Assembly: GCA_003481005.1 (NCBI GenBank)
Contig: QUKC01000014.1
Span: 1 to 64,000 of the forward strand
Direction: 5' to 3'
Length of the DNA: 64,000 nt
Origin: Firmicutes bacterium TM09-10
GTDB lineage: Bacteria; Bacillota; Clostridia; Lachnospirales; Lachnospiraceae
Below, in pieces: positions 26,989-35,840 of this stretch (its first letter is position 1; each line of letters begins with the position of its first letter). Both the position numbers and the translations under genes were made by a program. A model generated the notes under the pieces. It had not been told where the DNA came from. It worked only from the letters and a program-made list of their open reading frames with translations, and did not search any database.

Positions 26989-29900
26989 ATGTACGAAGAG
27001 ACACAAATGGAGAAAACATTCCGGAAATTAAAACGTCTGGAAGAAATGCTGCATGACCGGATGTTCATTCCGGTGGATCAGGTGGAAATGAGCGTCTGGA
27101 CGACGAAAAAGCCGGTGCATGAGGTGCCGGATCGGGCGCTGTTTAGTCCGTGTGAAAAGGGACGAAAGTGGCTGGAGGAGGGATTGTATTGCTGGTTTCT
27201 GGGGGATTATACCATACCGGAAAAGCTGGCAGGACAGACACTTTTTATCTTTCCGAAGATCAAGGGCTATGAGGGGATGCTCTGGGTTGACAAAAAGCCC
27301 TATGGGAACTTCACCTCTAAGGTAATTCAGAACAGCTACGGATATCATTACTGCGACCTGCTGACAAAGGGAAAGGCGGCGGGCGAGCAGCTGGAAATCG
27401 CGCTGGAATATTATTCGCATCATTATGTACGTGGCACGCAGCCGTTTGAGGAAAGTGACGAGGTATTCGAGATCGCTTACGATCATGTGGATATCTGTGT
27501 AAAAGACGAGATCGTCTGCAACTTCTTCTACGATCTGCACATTGTAAACCAGATGGCGGAATCCCTTTCCAAGGAGCAGTTCCGCAGAGGGGACGCGGTC
27601 CGTGCGCTGTTAAGAGTGCACGAGATCATCGACTACGATATCGACCTCGCCGATCCTGTCGAATGGCATGAAAAAGCGCAGAAAGCGGACGCTGTTTTAC
27701 AGAAGGTTCTGTCCGACCACAACGGACCGCATGCAGGCTTTGCAGGTCTGATCGGGCATTCCCATATGGATACCGCATGGCTGTGGCATCTGGATGAGAC
27801 GGTGGAAAAGTGCGCGAGAACCTATGCAAACCAGCTGTCTTTGATGGATCAGTACCCGGATTATAAATTTATTCAGAGCTCCGCGGTGCATACCTCCTGG
27901 ATGGAACAGTATTATCCTGCCATTTTTGAAGGAATGAAAAAACGGATCGCCGAGGGCAGATACGAGCCAAACGGCGGCGTCTGGGTAGAGTGCGACTGCA
28001 ACATTCCCGGCGGCGAATTTATGGTGCGCCAGTTCTTATGGGGACAGCGCTATACGATGAGCAGATTCAACTATCGTTCCAACTGCTTCTGGCTGCCGGA
28101 TACGTTTGGCTACAGCGCAGCTCTGCCGCAGATCATGAAAGGCTGTGGGGTGGATTATTTCCTGACGACGAAGATGGCGTGGGGCGATACGAACGAGTTC
28201 CCGTATGATACGTTTTATTGGGAAGGAATTGACGGTACAAGGGTATTTACTCATACAAACCGCACCCATATCTGGCCGGATGCGCAGCAGCTTCTGGAAT
28301 GCGTCAACGGCTGCAAGGGCTACGGCATCAAGGATAAAAATGTGACGGACAGCAGACTGCTTTCCTACGGCTTCGGAGATGGCGGCGGCGGTCCGGAATT
28401 TGAAATGGTCGAAATCGCAAACCGCTTAAAGGACGTAGAGGGACTGCCCAGAACGGAGCATATCCGTGTCGGCGATTTCATGCAGAAGCTGGAAAAAGAG
28501 AGCTTCCGTCCTTCTGTTTATGCCGGGGAACTGTATCTTGAGCTGCATCGCGGTACGCTGACCAATCAGCATCGGATCAAGAGAAATAACCGGAAAGCGG
28601 AAATCGCGATCCGAAATCTGGAATATATGACCGTTCTTTCTGCGCTGCAGTCGGGAAAAAAGATCAGCGGGGAGGCGATTGCGCCCCTGACCGGACTTTT
28701 GCTGCTGAACCAGTTCCATGATATCCTGCCCGGAACCTGTATTCCGCGCGTGCATGACGAATCGCTGGCACAGACCGGACATGTGATCGAGGAAGCTGCA
28801 AAGCAGATGAAAGCGCTGCTTGCGGACATGGCAGAGAAAAACAGTGCGATAGATGGCGCAGATCAAGCATCTCGGACGATTTACAATACCCTTTCCTTCG
28901 ACCGGAAAGACACGGTTTATCTGCCGATTGAAAAGGACAGCCACATTGACAGTACATACAGACAGCAGATCGTTGAAAAGCTGGATGGACATAACTACCT
29001 CGCGGTAGACGGACTGAACATTCCGGCGTTTGGCAGCCGCAGCGTAGCGCTGGCGGGTGGAGCGCCTGTTGAAAACGCTGGCTGTAGGGCGGCAGCTGCG
29101 TTTGTCCTGGACGGCGATCATCTGCAGACGCCTTTCTATGATGTGATCTTTGATGAAAGAGGTTACATTTCCTCCCTGATCGACCGTGAAAACGGCCGAC
29201 AGCTAAAGGGCGAGGGATATGCACTCAATACGTTTCTTGTGGCAGAGGATGTGCCGGATTCCTGGGATAACTGGGATCTGGACGCGGACATCGCAGACAA
29301 ATGGAGAGACTGTGCGAAACTGTTGAGCCGTAGCGTCGTTTCCTGCGGAGCGGTTGAGCTGCGGATTCGGAGCGAATATCAGCTGACGAAAAAGAGCAGC
29401 CTGCAGCAGGATATGGTGTTCTACAGCAAGGACAGAAAGATCGGCTTTGAGACAGTCATGAACTGGCAGGACGACCACCGCTTCTTAAAGGCTGCGTTTG
29501 ACACTTCGGTTCAGAGCCGTTTTGCGAGAAATGAAGTGCAGTTCGGTTATATCGAGCGCGCGACCTACCGCAACACGTCCTGGGAAAAGGCGAAATTCGA
29601 GGTTTCCAACCATAAATACACTGACCTGTCTGAGCCTGGCTACGGTGTAGCAGTTTTGAATGACTGCAAATACGGCGTCAGCGTGGAAAACGGACGCATC
29701 TGGTTGTCTCTGCACAAAGGCGGCTGCCGCCCGGATTATAGGGGAGATAAAGGAATCCATGAATGCACCTATGCGCTGCTTCCGCATAACAGCGGTTTTG
29801 GCGCGGAGGCGGTCGTGCAGCCCGCTTACGAGCTGAACATCGCTCCGATCGTTATGCCTGGCAAAAAAGAGCTGGAATCCTTCGTAACCGTGGATGCGCC

Positions 29901-30138
29901 GAACGTTATCGTAGAAGCGGTTAAGCCGATGGAGGATGGCAATGGTTATGCGCTGCGTCTCTATGAAGCAGAAGGAACTTCCGTGCGGACGAAGATTCAT
30001 CTGACAGAAACCGGTGAAAAGGTCATGCTGACAAATCTGCTGGAAGAGGAGATCGAAACGCTTCCGGATGAAAAGGAAATTGCACTGGAATTTAAACCGT
30101 TTGAAATCAAAACGATTTGTGTATTGATGAAACAATAG
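26989..30138 (+). CDS. Glycoside hydrolase family 38 alpha-mannosidase
   Basis: 1049 residues, no signal peptide, cytoplasmic. The GH38 zinc and catalytic motifs are clear: GLIGHSHMDTAWLWHLDET (zinc His and Asp, near residue 255), SSAVHTSWMEQYYP, and CFWLPDTFGYSAALPQ with the nucleophile Asp. HTNRTH and the HDILPGTCIP segment with another zinc His follow. The C-terminal beta domains are complete. It probably removes mannose from imported oligosaccharides. ATG 26989 follows GGGGAGAG. Alternative in-frame ATG 27007 is possible. The stop codon lies inside the 35-bp palindrome at 30132-30166. Confidence 0.95.
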   Translation: MYEETQMEKTFRKLKRLEEMLHDRMFIPVDQVEMSVWTTKKPVHEVPDRALFSPCEKGRKWLEEGLYCWFLGDYTIPEKLAGQTLFIFPKIKGYEGMLWVDKKPYGNFTSKVIQNSYGYHYCDLLTKGKAAGEQLEIALEYYSHHYVRGTQPFEESDEVFEIAYDHVDICVKDEIVCNFFYDLHIVNQMAESLSKEQFRRGDAVRALLRVHEIIDYDIDLADPVEWHEKAQKADAVLQKVLSDHNGPHAGFAGLIGHSHMDTAWLWHLDETVEKCARTYANQLSLMDQYPDYKFIQSSAVHTSWMEQYYPAIFEGMKKRIAEGRYEPNGGVWVECDCNIPGGEFMVRQFLWGQRYTMSRFNYRSNCFWLPDTFGYSAALPQIMKGCGVDYFLTTKMAWGDTNEFPYDTFYWEGIDGTRVFTHTNRTHIWPDAQQLLECVNGCKGYGIKDKNVTDSRLLSYGFGDGGGGPEFEMVEIANRLKDVEGLPRTEHIRVGDFMQKLEKESFRPSVYAGELYLELHRGTLTNQHRIKRNNRKAEIAIRNLEYMTVLSALQSGKKISGEAIAPLTGLLLLNQFHDILPGTCIPRVHDESLAQTGHVIEEAAKQMKALLADMAEKNSAIDGADQASRTIYNTLSFDRKDTVYLPIEKDSHIDSTYRQQIVEKLDGHNYLAVDGLNIPAFGSRSVALAGGAPVENAGCRAAAAFVLDGDHLQTPFYDVIFDERGYISSLIDRENGRQLKGEGYALNTFLVAEDVPDSWDNWDLDADIADKWRDCAKLLSRSVVSCGAVELRIRSEYQLTKKSSLQQDMVFYSKDRKIGFETVMNWQDDHRFLKAAFDTSVQSRFARNEVQFGYIERATYRNTSWEKAKFEVSNHKYTDLSEPGYGVAVLNDCKYGVSVENGRIWLSLHKGGCRPDYRGDKGIHECTYALLPHNSGFGAEAVVQPAYELNIAPIVMPGKKELESFVTVDAPNVIVEAVKPMEDGNGYALRLYEAEGTSVRTKIHLTETGEKVMLTNLLEEEIETLPDEKEIALEFKPFEIKTICVLMKQ

Positions 30139-30166
30139 AATGCACGCTCTGCGAGCATTCTATTGT
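30132..30166. repeat. 35-bp REP-like palindrome, copy 2
   Basis: Same family as 15582-15616 and 62311-62345: outer arms ACAATAGAAT and ATTCTATTGT, here with centre GCACGCTCTGCGAGC. The TAG stop of the mannosidase gene (30136-30138) is inside the left arm. Confidence 0.85.
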
Positions 30167-30176
30167 CATGGATAAG

Positions 30177-30225
30177 AACATACCGCCCGGCAGCTTTTGT
30201 AAGAAGCGTTGCCGGGCGGTATGTT
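30177..30225. terminator. Perfect 16-bp hairpin after the mannosidase gene
   Basis: AACATACCGCCCGGCA (30177-30192) is the exact complement of TGCCGGGCGGTATGTT (30210-30225). Strong enough for termination in both directions, although the T-tracts are short. Confidence 0.7.
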
Positions 30226-30227
30226 TG

Positions 30228-30478
30228 TTATGGGAGACGAAGCAGCTTGAGGAAGAATGCTTCGTCTCTGCGATATGAGGGAGAGAGCCGGACGCTGGAA
30301 GCCCAATTGGGAAAGGTCGGATCGTTATCCTCCAGTGTATCGAGGTTCTGGAAAACGGTCTGGTCATTCTCCGAAGCGCTCACAACAACGTCGCAATCCT
30401 CCATATACCGGGTGGCGGCATAGGCAGTTGATGAAAGGGATCCGGAAAGAAGTGCGATTGTCAGAAAAAATAATCCTG
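30228..30478 (-). pseudogene. 3' end of an unrecognised gene, cut by the IS element
   Basis: The frame runs out of the IS end and continues ~80 residues to a stop at 30228, with YMEDCDVVVSASENDQTVFQ and PNWASSVRLSPSYRRDEAFF as readable parts. The apparent N-terminus (MNNSGLFFLTIALL) is mostly IS-derived and only looks like a signal peptide. I do not recognise the family. The most likely reading is a gene whose 5' part was lost on IS insertion or deletion. Confidence 0.45.
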
Positions 30479-31689
30479 AATTATTCATGGAACAGTATCT
30501 GAACTGATAACTGTTCCATGAATCTAAAAATTGATCCATGCAGCCATAACATCACTCAATCAATCTGTTAAAAGGGTATAAAATCCCTGTGGCAGTGTTC
30601 AGAGCAGTTGTTAAATCGCCAACAAGCCGACTTCTCCAGTTGCTTTGTTATTATGGCTGTAATTGATCCTGCTAACTTCCAGCAATGCCTGCTTTATGAG
30701 GCTGGCTACATTTCGATATGCTGCGGGAAAATGGTATTATACCGATTAAGGTATTTCGTTGCTACGCCACGGTAAAAATGATAGCGGCTTTTCTATGAAG
30801 CTGTGGAAACCATTCACTGTGTTCAGATGATAAAAACATTTCTCATCTTCTGCCATTTTGCTACAGTCTTTAACTGTATAGTCTGCAACTGTGGGCAGGA
30901 TATTATAACTCCTGAGACCATCGCAGAGAATCAGTGTTGCGTCAGCAATATGACCGATAAAAACAGCCCGAAGTTCTTCCGCATCCGGTTTTGCCCTGTT
31001 AACCGCAGCTGCATAGGCATCTCCATTGCGCTGTATGCCACTGCAGATGCAGACATATTCGCTGGAAATGCCGCGCTTTTCAGCTTTTGCACCATGTTTG
31101 CGGGGCTTTCTGGAGATATCGTCATCTAATGGCTTACTCGTATAACAGTCCAGGATGAATGTTTCATCCAGTTCGGATACTTCTCCGAGACAGATATTGC
31201 CAATTTCGGGCATCTGCTGCAAAGGTATGAGTATTTTGTGACGCATGGCAAAAGTAGCCTGATGATAAAGGCCGAGTCTCTTTGCCGTATAGCCAATTGA
31301 GTTGCCGCGGAGTGTGTCTTCAATAACATCTGCCCATACTTCCGGAGAAAAATGGGAATTGAACATCACAGTGTGAGTCGTTGTAGTAAAAGTTCGTCCG
31401 CAGTCCCGGCAGAGGAAACGCTGTTTGTTGCATTTATGCCCGTAGCGGATAATATTCTGCGAACCACAATAAGGACAATCCGGCTTTGAGCTGGCACCAT
31501 CTTTTCCCAGCATGACGGAAGCGGCATTAAGTAATGTAGATATCTCTTCTTCGGAGAGTTGCTTTATACGGTCAATAAGTAAATCCTAGCTGGTCTTGAC
31601 ATCCATCCTCCTTAGTATGAGGAGATTGTACCATAAAAAGGATTGCTATGGCTTACCAACACACTTATGGACTAATACCATGAATAATT
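30479..31689 (-). mobile_element. IS1595-family-like insertion sequence, inactive
   Basis: Bounded by inverted repeats AATTATTCATGG (30479-30490) and CCATGAATAATT (31678-31689). Both ends are flanked outward by TTGTCAGA-like sequence (around 30459 and 31694), so the true ends may lie slightly further out. The transposase gene inside is broken twice. About 140 bp at the left end are also found at 51986-52125. Confidence 0.7.
30706..31606 (-). pseudogene. IS1595-family transposase, nonsense and frameshift mutations
   Basis: The gene starts at ATG 31606 after GGAGG. An in-frame TAG at codon 7 (31588-31586) breaks it (MDVKTS stop DLLIDRIKQLSEEE). The body carries the IS1595 zinc ribbon (CPYCGSQN, CRDCGRTF) and the DDE-type core (SELDETFILDCY, LILCDGLRSY, NTVNGFHSF). 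A frameshift near 30795 moves the C-terminus (YHFYRGVATKYLNRYNT) into another frame, which ends at 30706. The longest uninterrupted piece is 30746-31513. Confidence 0.88.
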
Positions 31690-31763
31690 ATAATTGTCTG
31701 ACAATGATGTTTTTAGGGAGTCATTGCGCTTGATTATAGGGAATTGATCTCGCTCATAGACAT

Positions 31764-32171
31764 ATGCCAGTGTCATACTTTGCATATGGCCTGTATGAGA
31801 GCTATATTGACAAGCACAGAGCCAGCCATATGAATGTATTTGGCACTACGGTGGGCGAGTTGCATCAGAATTATCTTCGTCCACAGGAGAATGGAAGTCA
31901 TTACAATTGCCATTTCATTCAGACAGGTTTCTTTGCAGTCCGAGGAAAACGTCTTTTTTCCTTTAGCGCTTCGGAATATACGATCCGGGAGATTACGGAA
32001 AAGAGACATAATTATGAGATGGAGAAAGTTAGGCAAGTTGTGGTCTGCACCGATTACAAGATGAGCAGCGTAGGATCCAATTTCTGCGACCCGGAGTTTT
32101 TGCCCCAGTACCGGTTTGCGGAAGAGGAATTTAAGTGGGAGATGCTGTATTCTTTTTTCGATAGGGACTGA
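31764..32171 (+). pseudogene. Beta-galactosidase (GH2, LacZ type), C-terminal remnant
   Basis: 135 residues match the C-terminal small domain of large LacZ-type beta-galactosidases: FAYGLYESYIDKHRASHMN, RPQENGSHYNC, FSFSASEYTIREITEKRHNYE and SVGSNFCDPEFLPQYRF. The first ~85-90% of the enzyme, with all catalytic residues, is gone, and stop codons lie in frame just upstream. The truncation point is ~75 bp from the IS end, so IS insertion with deletion is the likely cause. Confidence 0.85.
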
Positions 32172-32192
32172 TATGAAATCATAACGGCAATT

Positions 32193-32300
32193 TACCGGCG
32201 GGTACAGGGGCGAGGCTCCGGACCGCCGGCGTATTTATGGAAGTGCGCATCTATAATGCGGCCGGGAGGCAGAGTAGGTTCTGCATCTACATGAAGAAAG
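32193..32300 (+). promoter_or_regulatory. Possible degenerate M-box (Mg2+) riboswitch
   Basis: Upstream of the mgtC pseudogene, GGCGAGGCTCCG resembles the conserved GGUGAGGCUCC opening of M-box RNAs, and TAATGCGGCCGG resembles the later UAAUGCAGCUGG element. The stretch is shorter than a full M-box (~165 nt). It may be a decayed copy. Evidence is by eye only. Confidence 0.3.
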
Positions 32301-32315
32301 GAATCAGGAGGAGGA

Positions 32316-32986
32316 ATGAATATCAACTGGATTAACGAGCTGATATGGGGGCGAGAATTGCGGCGGCGTCCCTGTGCGGGGCCTATATCGGCTATGAAAG
32401 AGAAAACAATCTGAAAACGGCGGGAATCCGGACACATTCCATCTTAGCCCTGACATCCTGTCTGATGATGTTGGTGAGCAAATATGGTTTTACGGATGTC
32501 CTGGGAGCGAACGTGAATCTGGATCCTTCCAGAATTGTGGCAGGAATTGTGATCGCCATCGTTTCCTTGGTGCAGGCGTGATTTTTCCAGAAAACTGACG
32601 GTCAGCGGGTTGATCACTTCAGCAGGCCTGTGGGCCTCTGTGGGCATCGGCATGGCGATGGGAAGCGGCATGTATATCATTGCGGTGTTTGTTACTTTGA
32701 TGGTTCTTGGACTGCAGTTTTTATTTCACCGGGGCGCACGCCTGGTCAGCAATGCTTCTGTGGAAAAGTTGATCCGGCATGTCCGTCAGGATGCGGATGT
32801 ACGCGCTATTTTGTCGGACTGTCGAAGGTCAGAGTGCAGAACTTCAGCGTCGTAAAGCTTCCGGATGGTCTTCTACAGATTAAGGTACTGTTGGTGCTTC
32901 CGGAAGTCTGTGAGCTTCAGAAGGCACGCGCCGCTCTGAACGGGGCGGCGAAGATTGTGGCCGTAGAGATCACAGCGGAGGAATAG
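32316..32986 (+). pseudogene. MgtC/SapB family protein, multiply frameshifted
   Basis: Pieces in three frames match MgtC-type membrane proteins: MNINWINELIW, then RIAAASLCGAYIGYERE and RTHSILALTSCLMML, then FLGAGVIF-like codons read out of frame near 32562. KLTVSGLITSAGLWASVGIGMA follows, then a C-terminal ACT-like part (FSVVKLPDGLLQIKVLL to EITAEE). Breaks lie near 32340, near 32565 (with a small deletion) and near 32815. GGAGG precedes the ATG. MgtC proteins are linked to low-Mg2+ growth; this copy is dead. Confidence 0.85.
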
Positions 32987-33031
32987 CCATGTGAGCAGGC
33001 CCTTTTCCAAGACAGTATCGCAGACAGGCCG

Positions 33032-34048
33032 TTATAATTTTGTGCTTTCTCTTTCAATAAGACGGGTGGGAAAAGCAGCGGAAGGAGAGGGCGTGTGATT
33101 TTCAATCATATTTTGAAGCATTTCGATGGAAGCATTGGCGATGGAAGAGCGCTGAATTTCCATGCTGGTAATCGGCGGGGTACAGAACTGGCTCAGCGAG
33201 GAGTTGTCAAATCCCATTACCTTAATCTCTCCGGGAATCTGAAATCCGAGCTTCTGCACCTTCTGCATGGCAATACAGGCCAGTTCATCGTTGCGCCCAA
33301 GTATGGCATCCACTGGATATTTTCGGATGTAGCGTTCTACCTGGAGCGCGACCTCTTCCCGGTCGCGGCATCCAGTTATGACGTTCTGCTCCGGTGAGGA
33401 TGACAGGCCGAGTCGTTTCATTTCTTCGATAAATCCGCGGTACCGCAGATCATTCATATTGCTGAAATGTCCATTGCGGCTGAAACGGTCGATATAAATT
33501 ATATTTCTGCAGCCGGCATCAAACAGGTATCTGACACATTCCCCTACTCCCTTATAGAGTCCGCTGTCAATTTTGGCAGCTCCCCTGATGGCGTGATAAT
33601 CCCGATTGATGAGCAGAACCACTGGAATATCCGCATCAATAATCTGCTGGATATATTTGTCAGGAAAGCTGATGGAACTGATGATTACGCCGTCGTAACA
33701 TCTGCTGATAATATCGTTTACAAACTGCTGCGTATTCCGATTGCCACACAGGGAGATGATATATCCCAGATCATACGCATTTTTTTCCAATTCGCTTAGT
33801 AGCAGGCTGAAATGTTCTGTTATGATCTGATCCGTGATTAAGATGATATGATTCAGTTTCTTTCCTTTTAAGGCGCGGGCGATGGAATTGGGGCGATAGC
33901 CCAGTTTATTGACCGCATCCAGAACCCGTTTCTTTTTTTCCTTATCCACATAGCGGTTATTGTTCATGACATAAGACACGATGGTTTCGCTGACTCCTGC
34001 CTCTCGCGCAATGTCTTTTCTGGTTACTCTTGTACGCTTCTGTTCCAT
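33032..34048 (-). CDS. LacI family transcriptional regulator
   Basis: 338 residues. The N-terminal helix-turn-helix with hinge (VTRKDIAREAGVSETIVSYVMNN, then GYRPNSIARALKGKK) is typical, followed by a periplasmic-binding-like sugar-sensing domain (AILGRNDELACIAMQ; VMGFDNSSLSQFCTPPITS). It is divergent from sulfatase 2 and GH51. It probably represses them through the palindrome at 34246-34263 and possibly itself through a site near TGATAACGTTTGAA (34168-34181). The effector sugar is not evident. Confidence 0.93.
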   Translation of the reverse strand: MEQKRTRVTRKDIAREAGVSETIVSYVMNNNRYVDKEKKKRVLDAVNKLGYRPNSIARALKGKKLNHIILITDQIITEHFSLLLSELEKNAYDLGYIISLCGNRNTQQFVNDIISRCYDGVIISSISFPDKYIQQIIDADIPVVLLINRDYHAIRGAAKIDSGLYKGVGECVRYLFDAGCRNIIYIDRFSRNGHFSNMNDLRYRGFIEEMKRLGLSSSPEQNVITGCRDREEVALQVERYIRKYPVDAILGRNDELACIAMQKVQKLGFQIPGEIKVMGFDNSSLSQFCTPPITSMEIQRSSIANASIEMLQNMIENHTPSPSAAFPTRLIERESTKL

Positions 34049-34211
34049 ATGGATTTCCTTCCTCCAGTGTAAAACTCGAAACTGTGTATACCGTCTATAG
34101 GATAAATTATAGCGGGAACCCGATTATAAGTCAAACGGCTGTACCGGAGCATACGCCCGGAACCCGTGATAACGTTTGAAGCAAAAATGACAGAAATTTC
34201 TGAGCGATGGA

Positions 34212-34263
34212 TTGACAGAGAACAGAGAGCGGATTAATATAGAATTATACACACGTGTTTATA
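34212..34263 (+). promoter_or_regulatory. Promoter of the sulfatase 2-GH51 operon with LacI-type operator
   Basis: TTGACA (34212-34217), a 17-base spacer and TAATAT (34235-34240) form a strong promoter. Right after the -10 lies the near-perfect palindrome TATACACACGTGTTTATA (34246-34263), one mismatch per arm, overlapping the expected transcription start. This is the classic position for repression by the divergent LacI protein. Confidence 0.75.
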
Positions 34264-34324
34264 TGAATTTTGTATAAAGATCCATGGAGTATGGGCTGAA
34301 AAAGGGGATGGAGGATAGAAGACC

Positions 34325-35809
34325 ATGAGCAAAAGTGAAAGAAATCAGCGAAACGTCATTATTGTGTATGCAGATGATCTGGGCTTTGGGGATTTGAGCT
34401 GTTATGGGAGTCATCAGATCAGTACGCCGAATCTGGATCGTCTGTGTGCGGAAGGCCTTAAATTTACGAATGCATATGCTACATCAGCTGTATGTACGCC
34501 TTCCCGTTATAGTATCCTGACGGGACGGTATCCGTTCCGGAACAGCAGGGCGCATATTTTGCCCGGAGATGCCGGATGTATCATTTCTCCGGAGTTGGAT
34601 ACAATGCCGAAGCTTTTTCAGCGTGCCGGATATCATACGGGAATCGTTGGAAAATGGCATCTCGGACTGGGAGATGGAAGACGTCCCATTGACTGGAATC
34701 AGGAGATTAATCTCACTCCTGTGGATCTTGGCTTTGACGAATCCTTCATTTTCCCGGCAACGGCCGACCGGGTGCCCTGCATTTATGTGGAGGGCCGTAA
34801 GGTTGTGAATCTGGATCCGGATGATCCCATTGAAGTCTCTTATGAAGAGGAGTGCCCGTTCGAAGACATTCCTACCTATCACAAAAATCCGGAGATGCTG
34901 GAAATGCGTTCTTCCCACGGCCATGATATGAGTATTGTGGGCGGCATTGGCAGAATCGGTTACATGCGCGGAGGAAGCAAAGCTGTCTGGAAAGACGAGG
35001 ATCTGGCGGAAACTTTTTTAAGCAGAGCGCTGCGTTTCATTAATAATAGACAGAATACGGAGCAGCCTTTCTTTTTGTATTACGCTCTGCATCAGCCTCA
35101 TGTTCCCCGTGTACCGTCAGCACGCTTCCGCGGCGTGACGGCTCTTGGCCCACGCGGCGATGTGATTGCCGAGCTTGACTGGTGTGTTGGGCAGCTGATC
35201 GAGGAACTGAGAAGACTGGATATCCTAGATGATACAATGATCATTTTTTCGAGCGACAACGGTCCGGTTCTGGACGACGGCTACGTGGACAGAGCATATG
35301 AGCTGAACGGCACGCACCGGGCGGCAGGTCCGCTGCGCGGAGGAAAATACAGTAAGTTTGACGGAGGCACCCGGATTCCTTTCATTGTCAGCTGTCCTAA
35401 CCTGGTCCGCAGAGGCGAGTCCGGCGCGCTGATCAGCCAGGCGGATCTGTTCGCTTCCTTTGCCCATATGCTAGGCATGCCGCTTGAACCGGAAAGCGCG
35501 GTTGACAGTCAGGACATGTATGCAGCATTGATCGGGGAGGAGCCCGCCGGTAGGGAAGAACTTATGGTGGAGGATGTGACCTGCGGCAAGATGCTGAGAC
35601 GCGGAAACTGGGCATATCTTTCTCCCAGTGAAGGCGCTCCGTTTATGGGGAATGTGCGGATTGAAACAGGCCTGTCCATGGATCCGCAGCTTTATAATAT
35701 GGACTATGATATTGGGCAACAGACCAATGTGGCCTGGGATTATGAAGACGTGGTAAAGGATATGGAGGAGCGGATTCAGAGAATTGTGAGAAGCGAGGGG
35801 ACGAAATAA
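34325..35809 (+). CDS. Family S1 sulfatase, paralogue 2
   Basis: 494 residues, close paralogue of the enzyme at 15707; most blocks are identical, including the metal-binding VYADDLGFGDLSCYG and the region from LPGDAGC to KWHLGLGDG. The activation motif is VCTPSRYSILTGRYP (Cys-type, to be matured to formylglycine by an anSME encoded elsewhere). SSDNGPVLDDGY carries later metal ligands. No signal peptide, so cytoplasmic. GGAGG at 34310-34314 precedes ATG 34325 by ten bases. It is followed after 31 bases by the GH51 gene, which suggests joint removal of sulfate and arabinose (or a related sugar) from one glycan. Confidence 0.95.
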   Translation: MSKSERNQRNVIIVYADDLGFGDLSCYGSHQISTPNLDRLCAEGLKFTNAYATSAVCTPSRYSILTGRYPFRNSRAHILPGDAGCIISPELDTMPKLFQRAGYHTGIVGKWHLGLGDGRRPIDWNQEINLTPVDLGFDESFIFPATADRVPCIYVEGRKVVNLDPDDPIEVSYEEECPFEDIPTYHKNPEMLEMRSSHGHDMSIVGGIGRIGYMRGGSKAVWKDEDLAETFLSRALRFINNRQNTEQPFFLYYALHQPHVPRVPSARFRGVTALGPRGDVIAELDWCVGQLIEELRRLDILDDTMIIFSSDNGPVLDDGYVDRAYELNGTHRAAGPLRGGKYSKFDGGTRIPFIVSCPNLVRRGESGALISQADLFASFAHMLGMPLEPESAVDSQDMYAALIGEEPAGREELMVEDVTCGKMLRRGNWAYLSPSEGAPFMGNVRIETGLSMDPQLYNMDYDIGQQTNVAWDYEDVVKDMEERIQRIVRSEGTK

Positions 35810-35840
35810 GGCAGAACATGCCGAAAGGAGGGGAATGTAT

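Noticed and set aside
30426..30539. Small secreted protein with signal peptide on the minus strand
   Set aside because: The hydrophobic N-terminus falls in the IS end; the similar sequence at 52.1 kb shows it belongs to the IS, so the signal peptide is probably accidental.
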